Of a DNA stretch of 64,000 bases, positions 46,336 to 55,480 are shown piece by piece. The stretch is from Marinobacterium lacunae (GTDB taxonomy: Bacteria > Pseudomonadota > Gammaproteobacteria > Pseudomonadales > Balneatricaceae). The notes below the pieces were generated by a model, which saw only the letters and a list, made by a program, of their open reading frames with translations, did not search any database and was not told where the DNA came from. Position numbers and translations under genes: made by a program. The number at the start of each line of letters is the position of its first letter. The stretch's first letter is position 1. The stretch is from positions 29,089 through 93,088 of the forward strand of contig NZ_JMQN01000028.1 in the NCBI RefSeq assembly GCF_000705555.1, in the 5' to 3' direction.

Positions 46336-48945
46336 TTGAGCGAAAAGCGTATCGATACTCCGACAGCATTGGGAGTAAAACTGGCCAGGGCCGCCAAGGA
46401 GGCGGGGCTGGTGTTGGCAATTGGTTGTAATCTTTTCCTGCTGCTGGCGATATTCAGTTACAACGTGCGCGACCCCGGGTGGTCGCACATGGGGTATCAA
46501 AGCGAGGTGTCTAACCTGGCGGGCATTACCGGGGCCTGGCTCGCTGATGTGGCGATATCTATCCTCGGTCTTGGTGCCTATGTCGTGCCGCTGGTCTTGA
46601 TATGGCCTGCGGTCAGGTTTCTGAGACGGCGGCAGGAGGGGGTGCTTGATGCTATTCCCTTCGTCATGCTGAGAACCACGGGCGCGGTCTTGATGCTTAT
46701 AGCGTTGTCTGCGCTTGCATCGATGCATATCTCGAATGAAAGCTTGAGGTATCCCTTCACGGCGGGAGGCTTGGTTGGCCAGTCCATATCCGATCTTTCC
46801 GTTGCCTGGCTTAGCTTGGCGGGTGGATCTGTTGTGCACTGGACGCTGATGCTCTTTGGTCTGACACTCTACGCTGATATTTCCTGGAAAACAGCGCTGG
46901 ACGCTTGTGGGGGAGGGTTACTGCACCTGTGGGATCGCGTCTCCGGGGCGTTTGCACGTAAGGCAGCGTATCAACCGGAGCCGGTGAAAGCATCGCCCGC
47001 GCCTGTGGCGGAAAAGCCCTCACTGTTCAAACGACGGGTCGCCGCTGAAGCTGAAAAGCCAAAGGCCGAGCCGTCGCGTGCCGCATACGGTTCCGAAACG
47101 GCTATCCGCTCGCGCACGCAGCCGATGCCTGAAGTCACAGAATATCAACAGAGTGCGGAGCCGCCTCTGGAGCCCTCTTTTTCGTTCAGTGCACTGGATG
47201 ATGAAGGTGATGACGCTCCTGAACTGCCGCCTTGGCAGGACATGCCCGAAAAGTCGGCTGCAAGTGCACCTGACAACGCAGCTGTGAGTATGCAAAGGCC
47301 CGTTAAGGGTGCGCCGTCTACAGCCGATGCCGGGGCAAGCCGTCGTGGGCTGAAGATTGTGCCGCTGTCAGAGTCTCACAAACCGTTGGTTGAGGAGGAG
47401 CCTGCTGAGGCTAAATCGGCGTCCGTACCCTCCAAGCCGATGCACGTTTTGCCATCGCTGGACCTTCTGGATCCGCCTGAACTCCAAACAGAGCAGGGGT
47501 ACAGTGAAGAAGAGCTAGAGGATATGTCACGCCTGCTTGAGCAGAAGCTCAAGGACTTCGGGGTGGTTGCTGAGGTGGTTGAGGTTAATCCAGGCCCTGT
47601 TATCACACGATTCGAACTTCAGCCAGCGCCTGGCGTAAAAGCCAGCAAAATCTCAAACCTGGCGCGTGATCTGGCCCGCTCCATGGCGGTATCCAGCGTT
47701 CGTGTTGTTGAGGTTATTCCGGGCAAGTCGGTTGTCGGTATCGAGATACCCAACGCCTCTCGACAGACTGTACGCCTGAGCGAAGTGCTTAACGCCAAGC
47801 CCTACCTCGAAGCAAGCTCCAGGCTCACGCTGGCCCTGGGTAATGACATTGCCGGTAATCCGGTGGTTGCGAACCTTGCCAAAATGCCTCACCTGCTGGT
47901 GGCAGGTACCACCGGTTCCGGTAAGTCAGTTGGCGTTAATGCGATGTTGCTTAGTCTCCTATTCAAAGCAACACCGGAAGAGGTCCGCCTGATCTTGGTG
48001 GACCCGAAGATGCTGGAGTTGTCGATCTACGACGGGATACCGCATCTGCTGACACCCGTTATCACCGATATGAAGGAGGCGGCAGGAGGCTTGCGCTGGT
48101 GCGTGGCGGAGATGGAGCGGCGTTATCGCCTGATGGCCAAGATGGGCGTGCGTAATATTGCCGGTTTTAATGACAAGCTTGCGCAGGCAGAACAGCGCGG
48201 CGAGGCGATTCCAGATCCTTTGTGGAATCCGCAGGAGATGGGCTTTGATCCGGACGAGCCCGCTCCGGCGCTGGAGCGCTTACCGTATATCGTGGTCGTG
48301 ATCGACGAATTCGCCGACATGATGATGATGGTCGGTAAAAAAGTGGAGGAGCTGATTGCGCGTATCGCGCAGAAGGCGAGGGCCGCGGGGATACACCTGA
48401 TATTGGCCACCCAGCGTCCGTCCGTTGATGTTATCACTGGTTTGATCAAGGCGAATATTCCGACCCGAGTCGCCTTTCAGGTGTCATCCAAGATCGACTC
48501 CCGGACCATTCTTGATCAGTCCGGCGCTGAAAACCTGCTCGGCTATGGTGACATGCTCTACCTGCCGGCAGGGACCAGTGTTCCGAACCGTGTGCACGGA
48601 GCGTTTGTCAGTGACGATGAGGTTCACAGAACAGTAGAAGCCTGGCGCTCTATGGGATCGCCGGTTTATATCGACGATATTCTGAGTGATCCCGGCAGCG
48701 ATGGCGGCGCCGGAGGAGGCAGCGGCAACCTGTTCGATGACGAGGCTGATCCGTTGTACGACGAGGCAGTGGCATTCGTGACGGAGACGCGAAAAGCCTC
48801 CATTTCATCGGTACAACGTAAGCTTAAAATTGGCTATAACCGCGCCGCACGAATGATTGAATCTATGGAGGCGGCCGGTGTCATCAGTGAGGCGGGCTCA
48901 AATGGTCAGCGTGACGTTCTGGCACCGCCACCACCGAGAGACTGA
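46336..48945 (+). CDS. ftsK: DNA translocase FtsK
   Basis: 869 residues, starting with a TTG after AAGGG; the frame has no ATG before residue 50 or so. About four N-terminal membrane helices (roughly 25-165), a proline/alanine-rich linker (about 200-370) that is short compared with E. coli, then the motor with Walker [13 protein letters not shown] (about 524-535) and Walker [16 protein letters not shown]-terminal gamma winged helix (about 800-865) reads KOPS sites and activates XerCD. lolA starts 5 bp after the stop. Confidence 0.95.
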   Translation: MSEKRIDTPTALGVKLARAAKEAGLVLAIGCNLFLLLAIFSYNVRDPGWSHMGYQSEVSNLAGITGAWLADVAISILGLGAYVVPLVLIWPAVRFLRRRQEGVLDAIPFVMLRTTGAVLMLIALSALASMHISNESLRYPFTAGGLVGQSISDLSVAWLSLAGGSVVHWTLMLFGLTLYADISWKTALDACGGGLLHLWDRVSGAFARKAAYQPEPVKASPAPVAEKPSLFKRRVAAEAEKPKAEPSRAAYGSETAIRSRTQPMPEVTEYQQSAEPPLEPSFSFSALDDEGDDAPELPPWQDMPEKSAASAPDNAAVSMQRPVKGAPSTADAGASRRGLKIVPLSESHKPLVEEEPAEAKSASVPSKPMHVLPSLDLLDPPELQTEQGYSEEELEDMSRLLEQKLKDFGVVAEVVEVNPGPVITRFELQPAPGVKASKISNLARDLARSMAVSSVRVVEVIPGKSVVGIEIPNASRQTVRLSEVLNAKPYLEASSRLTLALGNDIAGNPVVANLAKMPHLLVAGTTGSGKSVGVNAMLLSLLFKATPEEVRLILVDPKMLELSIYDGIPHLLTPVITDMKEAAGGLRWCVAEMERRYRLMAKMGVRNIAGFNDKLAQAEQRGEAIPDPLWNPQEMGFDPDEPAPALERLPYIVVVIDEFADMMMMVGKKVEELIARIAQKARAAGIHLILATQRPSVDVITGLIKANIPTRVAFQVSSKIDSRTILDQSGAENLLGYGDMLYLPAGTSVPNRVHGAFVSDDEVHRTVEAWRSMGSPVYIDDILSDPGSDGGAGGGSGNLFDDEADPLYDEAVAFVTETRKASISSVQRKLKIGYNRAARMIESMEAAGVISEAGSNGQRDVLAPPPPRD

Positions 48946-48950
48946 GTACT

Positions 48951-49583
48951 ATGTCAAACTATTTTAAAGGCGCGATGATTGGTGCGCTTTTCAGTATCAG
49001 CACTGCATTGCATGCCGCAGCCGTTGATCGATTGAGTGAACTGCTCACACGCCACAAGAGTTTTGGCGCCGAGTTCGAGCAATACACCTTGTCAGAGGAG
49101 GGGGCTCGTCAAGAGCACTCTACAGGCGAGTTTGTCCTTGAGCGACCTGATCGCTTTGATTGGCGCACGCACACCCCATACGAGCAGCGGATCGTCAGTG
49201 ATGGGCACTATATCTGGGTGTACGACCCTGATCTGGAGCAGGTTACGCGCAAGCCCGCTGATGATCAGTCCGAGAGCGCACCGGCCCTTATCCTCAACGG
49301 TAAAGTTGATGCATTGAGCACTCGATTCGATATTCGTCAGATCGAAGAGGCGGGGAATCGCGAAGTGTTTGAGTTATTGCCGATGACAGATCAAAGAAGT
49401 TTTGAGCGCATACGGTTGCTGTTCAAAGATGAAGTGCTCAGCGAGTTGCTGTTGGAGGACAGTCTGGGGCAGCGTACCGCAATTTTGCTCAACGGCATTG
49501 AGCTTGATGCTAACCCCGATCCCAAACGATTCACGTTTACGCCGCCTGAAGGGGTGGATCTGATTCTTGATCCGGGGGTTTGA
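48951..49583 (+). CDS. lolA: Outer-membrane lipoprotein carrier protein LolA
   Basis: 210 residues. Signal peptide [22 protein letters not shown]. The body shows the LolA pattern [41 protein letters not shown] and [10 protein letters not shown]. Carries lipoproteins from LolCDE to LolB. Its stop overlaps the rarA start (TGATG). Confidence 0.95.
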   Translation: MSNYFKGAMIGALFSISTALHAAAVDRLSELLTRHKSFGAEFEQYTLSEEGARQEHSTGEFVLERPDRFDWRTHTPYEQRIVSDGHYIWVYDPDLEQVTRKPADDQSESAPALILNGKVDALSTRFDIRQIEEAGNREVFELLPMTDQRSFERIRLLFKDEVLSELLLEDSLGQRTAILLNGIELDANPDPKRFTFTPPEGVDLILDPGV

Positions 49584-50932
49584 TGCAGGATCTGTTTGCT
49601 GAACAGACCAGCGGGTACGAGCCGTTAGCGGCACGGATGAGACCCCGCAATCTTGACGAATATGCGGGGCAAGGCCATCTGTTCGGGCGCGGCAAGCCGT
49701 TACGGCAGGCGCTTGAACAGGGGTTGGTGCACTCAATGGTGCTATGGGGCCCTCCGGGAGTCGGCAAGACAACACTGGCGCGGCTGATTGCGCAGCAGGT
49801 GGATGCGCATTTCACGACCATCTCCGCCGTGCTGGCAGGCGTTAAGGATATACGCCAGGCGGTTGAACAAGCCTCACAGTTGAAGGCGCAAAGTGGACGC
49901 AAGACCATTTTGTTCGTCGATGAGGTGCACCGCTTCAACAAGTCGCAACAGGACGCGTTCCTGCCTTATGTCGAGGATGGCACTGTCATATTTATCGGTG
50001 CGACAACTGAAAACCCCTCTTTTGAACTCAATAACGCGCTACTTTCGCGGGCCCGTGTGTACATTCTCAGGTCGCTTGAGCGGGATGACCTGCACGGCAT
50101 CATTACCAAAGCGCTCAAAGACTCCGAGCGAGGGCTTGGTCAGAGGGCGTTGCAATTTGACGAAGGTGTGATCGATCAGTTGATCGTAGCGGCTGATGGT
50201 GATGGCCGCCGGGCGCTGAATTTGCTTGAGATAGCGGCGGACCTGGCCCAGCCGGATGGCGCTGTGGAGCGTGTCAGCGCCGAGGTTCTGTCCGAAGTCT
50301 TACAGGCCGGTGGCAGGCGTTATGACAAGGGTGGCGATCTTTTTTACGATCAGCTGTCCGCGTTTCACAAGTCGGTACGGGGTTCTTCTGCAGACGGGGC
50401 GCTGTACTGGTATTGCCGGATGATAGACGGTGGCGCCGACCCGCTTGTGGTGGCGCGTCGTTTGGTTGCTATCGCATCAGAGGATATCGGTAACGCAGAT
50501 CCCCGGGCGATGCAGATTGTGTTGTCAGCCTGGGATGCGTTCGAGCGTGTAGGGGCAGCCGAAGGCGAGCGTGCCATAGCGCAGGCCGCAGTTTACTGCG
50601 CGCTGGCGCCAAAAAGTAATGCCTTGTATCGCGCGTTTAAACAGTGTCTGGCCGATGTCAGGGCGGACCCGAGTTATGAAGTGCCGGCACATTTGCGCAA
50701 TGCCCCGACATCGTTGATGAAGGAGTTGGGGCACGGTGCTGAATACCGATATGCCCATGATGAGCCCAATGCTTATGCAGCCGGCGAGGTGTACCTGCCG
50801 GATGAGATTGCTCAGCGGTGTTATTATCAGCCAGAACCGAGAGGGCTTGAGATCAAGCTCGGCGAAAAGCTGGAGCGTTTGCGGCAACTGGATCAACAAA
50901 GCCCACGAAGACGGACGCAGTCCAAGGCTTAG
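49583..50932 (+). CDS. rarA: Replication-associated recombination protein A (AAA ATPase)
   Basis: 449 residues from the ATG at 49583, coupled to the lolA stop. Walker [14 protein letters not shown] (about 54-66), Walker [17 protein letters not shown], and sensor [12 protein letters not shown]. RarA/MgsA acts at stalled forks. Lies in the conserved ftsK-lolA-rarA-crcB-serS order. Confidence 0.95.
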   Translation: MQDLFAEQTSGYEPLAARMRPRNLDEYAGQGHLFGRGKPLRQALEQGLVHSMVLWGPPGVGKTTLARLIAQQVDAHFTTISAVLAGVKDIRQAVEQASQLKAQSGRKTILFVDEVHRFNKSQQDAFLPYVEDGTVIFIGATTENPSFELNNALLSRARVYILRSLERDDLHGIITKALKDSERGLGQRALQFDEGVIDQLIVAADGDGRRALNLLEIAADLAQPDGAVERVSAEVLSEVLQAGGRRYDKGGDLFYDQLSAFHKSVRGSSADGALYWYCRMIDGGADPLVVARRLVAIASEDIGNADPRAMQIVLSAWDAFERVGAAEGERAIAQAAVYCALAPKSNALYRAFKQCLADVRADPSYEVPAHLRNAPTSLMKELGHGAEYRYAHDEPNAYAAGEVYLPDEIAQRCYYQPEPRGLEIKLGEKLERLRQLDQQSPRRRTQSKA

Positions 50933-50944
50933 AAGGATAAGCGC

Positions 50945-51316
50945 ATGATTCACTGGTTACTGGTCGCCCTGGGCGGCGCCGTGGGTGCTATGGGACGTTA
51001 CTGGGTCAGCGGTGTCTTGAATAACGCAGAGAATAAGCTGCCTTTGGGCACGCTGACGGTGAATGTGCTGGGCTCCTTTCTGATGGGCGTGTGCTTCGTG
51101 CTGGTACTGGAGCGCGCAAAGTTATCGCCCGAGATGCGTCCCCTGTTGATGACCGGTTTTATGGGGGCTTTTACGACATTCTCCACCTTCTCGCTCGAGG
51201 CTGTGGCGTTGATTCAGGAGGGGCATATAATGTCCGCCCTGATTTATATATCATTGAGCCTTCTTCTATGTCTGGCCGCTTTATATGTGGGCTTGGCATT
51301 GACCCGTCTTATCTGA
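50945..51316 (+). CDS. crcB: Fluoride ion transporter CrcB (Fluc)
   Basis: 123 residues, four membrane helices, forms dual-topology dimers. Key motifs GGAVGAMGRYW (8-18), NVLGSFLMG and TFSTFSLE, the last including the pore phenylalanines and sodium-site turn. RBS AAGGAT before the ATG. Only 12 bp follow rarA, so no fluoride riboswitch precedes it. Confidence 0.95.
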   Translation: MIHWLLVALGGAVGAMGRYWVSGVLNNAENKLPLGTLTVNVLGSFLMGVCFVLVLERAKLSPEMRPLLMTGFMGAFTTFSTFSLEAVALIQEGHIMSALIYISLSLLLCLAALYVGLALTRLI

Positions 51317-51354
51317 TGCGGGCGAGATTTCCGAGCGCTTAATCGAATTTTTGA

Positions 51355-52653
<1,299 letters not shown>

Positions 52654-52675
52654 TTTAAGATAATCGGCCAGTCAT

Positions 52676-52707
52676 GAAGCCCCGTTATAGCGGGGCTTCT
52701 CTGTTTT
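52676..52707 (+). terminator. Terminator downstream of serS
   Basis: GAAGCCCCG (52676-52684), six-base loop, CGGGGCTTC (52691-52699), then T-rich TCTGTTTT. 23 bp after the stop. Confidence 0.75.
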
Positions 52708-52802
52708 GGGCTGCGCGATGGGGCGGTAGTGCTTGATCTGTCACAAGGTTTCAATCCCGCTCTGGAGTATACTGCGCGCAAACCATGCATAAGGGTTAGG
52801 GT

Positions 52803-54011
52803 ATGAATCAGCGATATGATGTCTTGATCGTCGGTGGCGGTATGGTGGGTGCAACCATCGCCTGCGCACTGACTGGTAGCAATCTGACAGTGGCTGTCGT
52901 TGAGCAGCAGTATCCTCCCGCATTTTCGTCCGAACAGCCGCACGACCTCCGAGTATCGGCGCTGAGCCTTGCATCTGAGAATATTCTGCGTCATGTCGGT
53001 GCCTGGGACGGCATCGTATCCCGTCGACTGTGTCCGTACCGGCGTATGCGGGTATGGGAGGCGAGTGATACGCGTGCTGCAACCGAGTTTGACGCCAGTC
53101 GTATAGACCGTCCCTACCTTGGAAACATCGTCGAGAACCGTGTAGTACAGCTCGCTTTGCTCGAGCGTCTTCAGCAGATCGATAACGTGGATCTGATCTG
53201 TCCGGCACAGATAGAGGCAATTGATTACTCGCCGGGCGCCAGTCTGATCCGACTGCAGGATGGGCGGGAGTTGGTTGGCAGATTGTTGGTTGCAGCCGAT
53301 GGCGGTCAGTCCCGCGTTCGCGATGCGGTCGGGATCGGCACGCATAAGTGGGATTACGACCAGTACGCGCTGGTGGCGTCGGTCGAGACGGCTTATGAGC
53401 AGCAGGACATCACATGGCAGCAGTTCACGCCAACGGGCCCGCTGGCGTTCCTGCCTCTTTCTGGAAATAACGCCTCGCTTGTCTGGTATAACACGCCTAA
53501 CGAAGTGAGGCGCTTAATGGAGCTGCCAGAGCGCCGTTTCATGGAGGAGCTAATCGCTACATTCCCCGATCGCCTTGGGCAGATTGATCAACTGCTTGAG
53601 CGGGGATTTTTCCCGTTGAGAAGGCAGCATGCGCAGCGATATGTTGCAGAAGGTGTCGCGCTTGCTGGAGACGCCGCCCATATGATTCATCCGTTGGCCG
53701 GGCAAGGCGTCAATATCGGTCTGCTCGACGCGGCAGCACTGGCTGAAGTTATCATCAAGGCCCACGCTGCAGGTGAGGCTTGGGAGTCGCTGGAGGTCCT
53801 TGAACAGTATGAGCGTCAGCGTCGGCGACATAACCTGCTCATGATGCAAACGATGGATGCGTTCTATCGGGTATTCAGCAATGATTCGAGCCCAATGAAG
53901 GTGGTACGCAATATAGGGCTGGGGTTGGCAGGTAAGCTGCCTTTTGCGAAAGACCGTGTAATGCAGTTTGCAATGGGGCTTGATGGCGATCTACCCGCGC
54001 TGGCGCGCTGA
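52803..54011 (+). CDS. FAD-dependent hydroxylase, UbiH/UbiF/VisC family
   Basis: 402 residues. FAD-binding VGGGMVGATIACAL (11-24), the middle motif VAADGGQSRVRDA and the second FAD motif GDAAHMIHPLAGQGVNIGLLDAAALAE (in parts, about 283-309). Family members hydroxylate the ubiquinone ring. The opening (QRYDVLIVGGGMVGA) and lack of partner genes do not decide between UbiF, UbiH and UbiI; UbiF-like is my slight preference. Single transcription unit, TATACT lies about 30 bp before the start. Confidence 0.85.
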   Translation: MNQRYDVLIVGGGMVGATIACALTGSNLTVAVVEQQYPPAFSSEQPHDLRVSALSLASENILRHVGAWDGIVSRRLCPYRRMRVWEASDTRAATEFDASRIDRPYLGNIVENRVVQLALLERLQQIDNVDLICPAQIEAIDYSPGASLIRLQDGRELVGRLLVAADGGQSRVRDAVGIGTHKWDYDQYALVASVETAYEQQDITWQQFTPTGPLAFLPLSGNNASLVWYNTPNEVRRLMELPERRFMEELIATFPDRLGQIDQLLERGFFPLRRQHAQRYVAEGVALAGDAAHMIHPLAGQGVNIGLLDAAALAEVIIKAHAAGEAWESLEVLEQYERQRRRHNLLMMQTMDAFYRVFSNDSSPMKVVRNIGLGLAGKLPFAKDRVMQFAMGLDGDLPALAR

Positions 54012-54031
54012 TCGATCGACATTCCGGAGAC

Positions 54032-54065
54032 AAAAAAAAATGGCTGCCAAGGGCAGCCATTTTTT
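54032..54065. terminator. Bidirectional terminator, ubiquinone hydroxylase / phasin 1
   Basis: TGGCTGCC (54041-54048), three-base loop, GGCAGCCA (54052-54059), with nine A before and six T after. It serves both convergent genes. Confidence 0.85.
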
Positions 54066-54081
54066 CAATCGCGCGTTGAGA

Positions 54082-54543
54082 TCAGGAAGCCGCAGTGGTA
54101 GCAGCAGTGGTCTTGCGCGGAGTCGATTTGGCAGCAGCTTTCGGCTTAACGGCTTCCGGCATGAACTTGGTCATGTCGAAAGAACCGAAGTCGAACTTGC
54201 TCAGATCGGTGAAGTAGGGCATTTCACCCATTTCAGCGACGCTTTTCTCAACCAGAGCGGTCAGCTGTTCTTTCGCATCGGTCAGTGCGGCCATCTCTTT
54301 TTCCGCAGTGCCGGTGATCTTGCTTTCCATCTCTTTGATGTACTTAACCTGAAGCTCGAATGCTTCTTTCGGCTCTTTGATTTCAGTCAGTGCCTTGACC
54401 TGAGCCAGACCGCTGGTTACGAAATCGGAGAAGTATTCAGACTGCAGGGAGATCAGAGTCTCGGCAGTCTTTTTGTTGATCTCGGCCATCTCAACAACCG
54501 GCGCCATCTTGTCTTTCATCTCTTTCAGCATATCGTCGTACAT
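54082..54543 (-). CDS. Phasin family protein 1
   Basis: 153 residues. Helical phasin core: MAEINKKTAETLISLQSEYFSDFV (in parts, about 19-42), then VKALTEIKEPKEAFELQVKY, and KEMAALTDAKEQLTALVEKS. Coats polyhydroxyalkanoate granules. The C-terminus (KPKAAAKSTPRKTTAATT) is an Ala/Lys/Pro tail absent from the paralogue. Promoter and operators lie at 54580-54655. No PHA synthase or depolymerase is in the window. Confidence 0.9.
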   Translation of the reverse strand: MYDDMLKEMKDKMAPVVEMAEINKKTAETLISLQSEYFSDFVTSGLAQVKALTEIKEPKEAFELQVKYIKEMESKITGTAEKEMAALTDAKEQLTALVEKSVAEMGEMPYFTDLSKFDFGSFDMTKFMPEAVKPKAAAKSTPRKTTAATTAAS

Positions 54544-54579
54544 GTTTGCATCCTCAGATAAATTATTTTCGGGTGGCGA

Positions 54580-54594
54580 TTGTGCGGTGCATCA
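54580..54594. promoter_or_regulatory. Operator a, downstream of phasin 1 promoter
   Basis: TTGTGC-GGT-GCATCA, 37 bp before the phasin 1 start and 10 bp after the -10. Copy of a 15-bp motif shared with four more sites in this region. Confidence 0.65.
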
Positions 54595-54604
54595 TTTTGT
54601 GTAC

Positions 54605-54633
54605 ACCTTAGCCACCGGTTTGCCCGAAGTCAA
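54605..54633 (-). promoter_or_regulatory. Phasin 1 promoter
   Basis: Minus strand TTGACT (complement of 54628-54633), 17-bp spacer, TAAGGT (complement of 54605-54610). It is bracketed by operators a and b. Confidence 0.65.
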
Positions 54634-54640
54634 GTCGTAT

Positions 54641-54655
54641 TTGTGCAATGCAAAA
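54641..54655. promoter_or_regulatory. Operator b, upstream of phasin 1 promoter
   Basis: TTGTGC-AAT-GCAAAA, 7 bp upstream of the -35 and exactly 61 bp from operator a. Confidence 0.65.
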
Positions 54656-54728
54656 AGACTGAATCGGTCTCTTATCATCCTGACTTCGGGCATTCCTTGC
54701 TCGAAATTCAACAGCGTTCCTGCGTTGC

Positions 54729-54761
54729 AAAAAAGATGGCCGACATGCGGCCATCGAACGG
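54729..54761 (-). terminator. Terminator of phasin 2
   Basis: GATGGCCG (54735-54742), five-base loop, CGGCCATC (54748-54755). On the minus strand it is followed by six T. About 45 bp after the phasin 2 stop, so the two phasin genes are separate transcripts. Confidence 0.8.
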
Positions 54762-54802
54762 ATTGACTACTGGGTAAAGCAGGGAACCCGATCGTATCCG
54801 GC

Positions 54803-55171
54803 TTACTTAGCCTTCACATCCATCGGCTTCATGAACTTCTGCAGTTCGGCGAAGTAAGGAGTGGTGCTCAGCTCACTAGCAGCTTTCTCGACGATGCTGG
54901 TCAGCTCTTCTTTAGCTTCGGTCAGTGCAGCCATCTCTTTTTCGGCGACTTCGGTCAGCTTGGCTTCAACTTCTTTCAGGTACTTAACCTGAGCTTCGAA
55001 TGCAGCCTTGGGCTCCTTGGTGCCGCTCAGGGTTTTCATCTGAGACAGGCTGGCGTTTACGAAATCAGAAACGTACTGGGACTGCAGAGCGATCAGCTTC
55101 TCAGTAGTCTTCTTGTTGATTTCGGCCATATCCATAACCGGCTTCATCTTGTCTTTCATCTCTTCGTACAT
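54803..55171 (-). CDS. Phasin family protein 2
   Basis: 122 residues from the ATG at 55171 (MYEEMKDKMKPVMDMAEINKK), with GAGAGG about 9 bp upstream; the longer open frame is not coding-like. It is clearly a paralogue of phasin 1: same KDKM.PV.…MAEINKKT and EKEMAALT.AKE segments. It lacks the Ala/Lys tail of its neighbour and ends at FMKPMDVKAK. Tandem duplication with promoter included is likely. Confidence 0.9.
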   Translation of the reverse strand: MYEEMKDKMKPVMDMAEINKKTTEKLIALQSQYVSDFVNASLSQMKTLSGTKEPKAAFEAQVKYLKEVEAKLTEVAEKEMAALTEAKEELTSIVEKAASELSTTPYFAELQKFMKPMDVKAK

Positions 55172-55206
55172 GGTATGTACCTCTCGAACTTGGGTTGACT
55201 CGTTTA

Positions 55207-55221
55207 TGTTGCGTTGCAGCA
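55207..55221. promoter_or_regulatory. Operator c, downstream of phasin 2 promoter
   Basis: TGTTGC-GTT-GCAGCA, 36 bp before the phasin 2 start, the weakest copy of the motif. Confidence 0.55.
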
Positions 55222-55230
55222 TTTGTGTTC

Positions 55231-55259
55231 ACTTTATGACCAGGGAGCGCGGCTGTCAA
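55231..55259 (-). promoter_or_regulatory. Phasin 2 promoter
   Basis: Minus strand TTGACA (complement of 55254-55259), 17-bp spacer, TAAAGT (complement of 55231-55236). Same layout as the phasin 1 promoter and the stronger of the two. Confidence 0.75.
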
Positions 55260-55267
55260 TCGCTATT

Positions 55268-55282
55268 TTGTGCGCTGCACAA
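55268..55282. promoter_or_regulatory. Operator d, upstream of phasin 2 promoter
   Basis: TTGTGC-GCT-GCACAA, a perfect inverted repeat, 8 bp from the -35 and exactly 61 bp from operator c. Confidence 0.7.
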
Positions 55283-55345
55283 TAAATATTTTGATCGACT
55301 GAGGGGGTTTGATTGTTTAAATTTATCAAAACGCCAACCCTGATA

Positions 55346-55360
55346 TGGTGCAGTGCACAA
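55346..55360. promoter_or_regulatory. Operator e, far upstream of phasin 2
   Basis: TGGTGC-AGT-GCACAA, one mismatch from a perfect repeat, 78 bp beyond operator d and 120 bp before the peptidase gene. It could act on either side. Confidence 0.55.
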
Positions 55361-55480
55361 TAGGCTCTGATTGTCCCTCTGCGCATGCTGTGCTGGAAAG
55401 GGAGGGGCGAACAGATACAATGGGGCTAACAAGGTGCGAGTTGCTGCACCCGGAACCGTTATCGGAGTGAAGTCTTTATT

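Noticed and set aside
50933..50944. Possible fluoride riboswitch before crcB
   Set aside because: Only 12 bp separate rarA and crcB and they hold just a ribosome-binding site.
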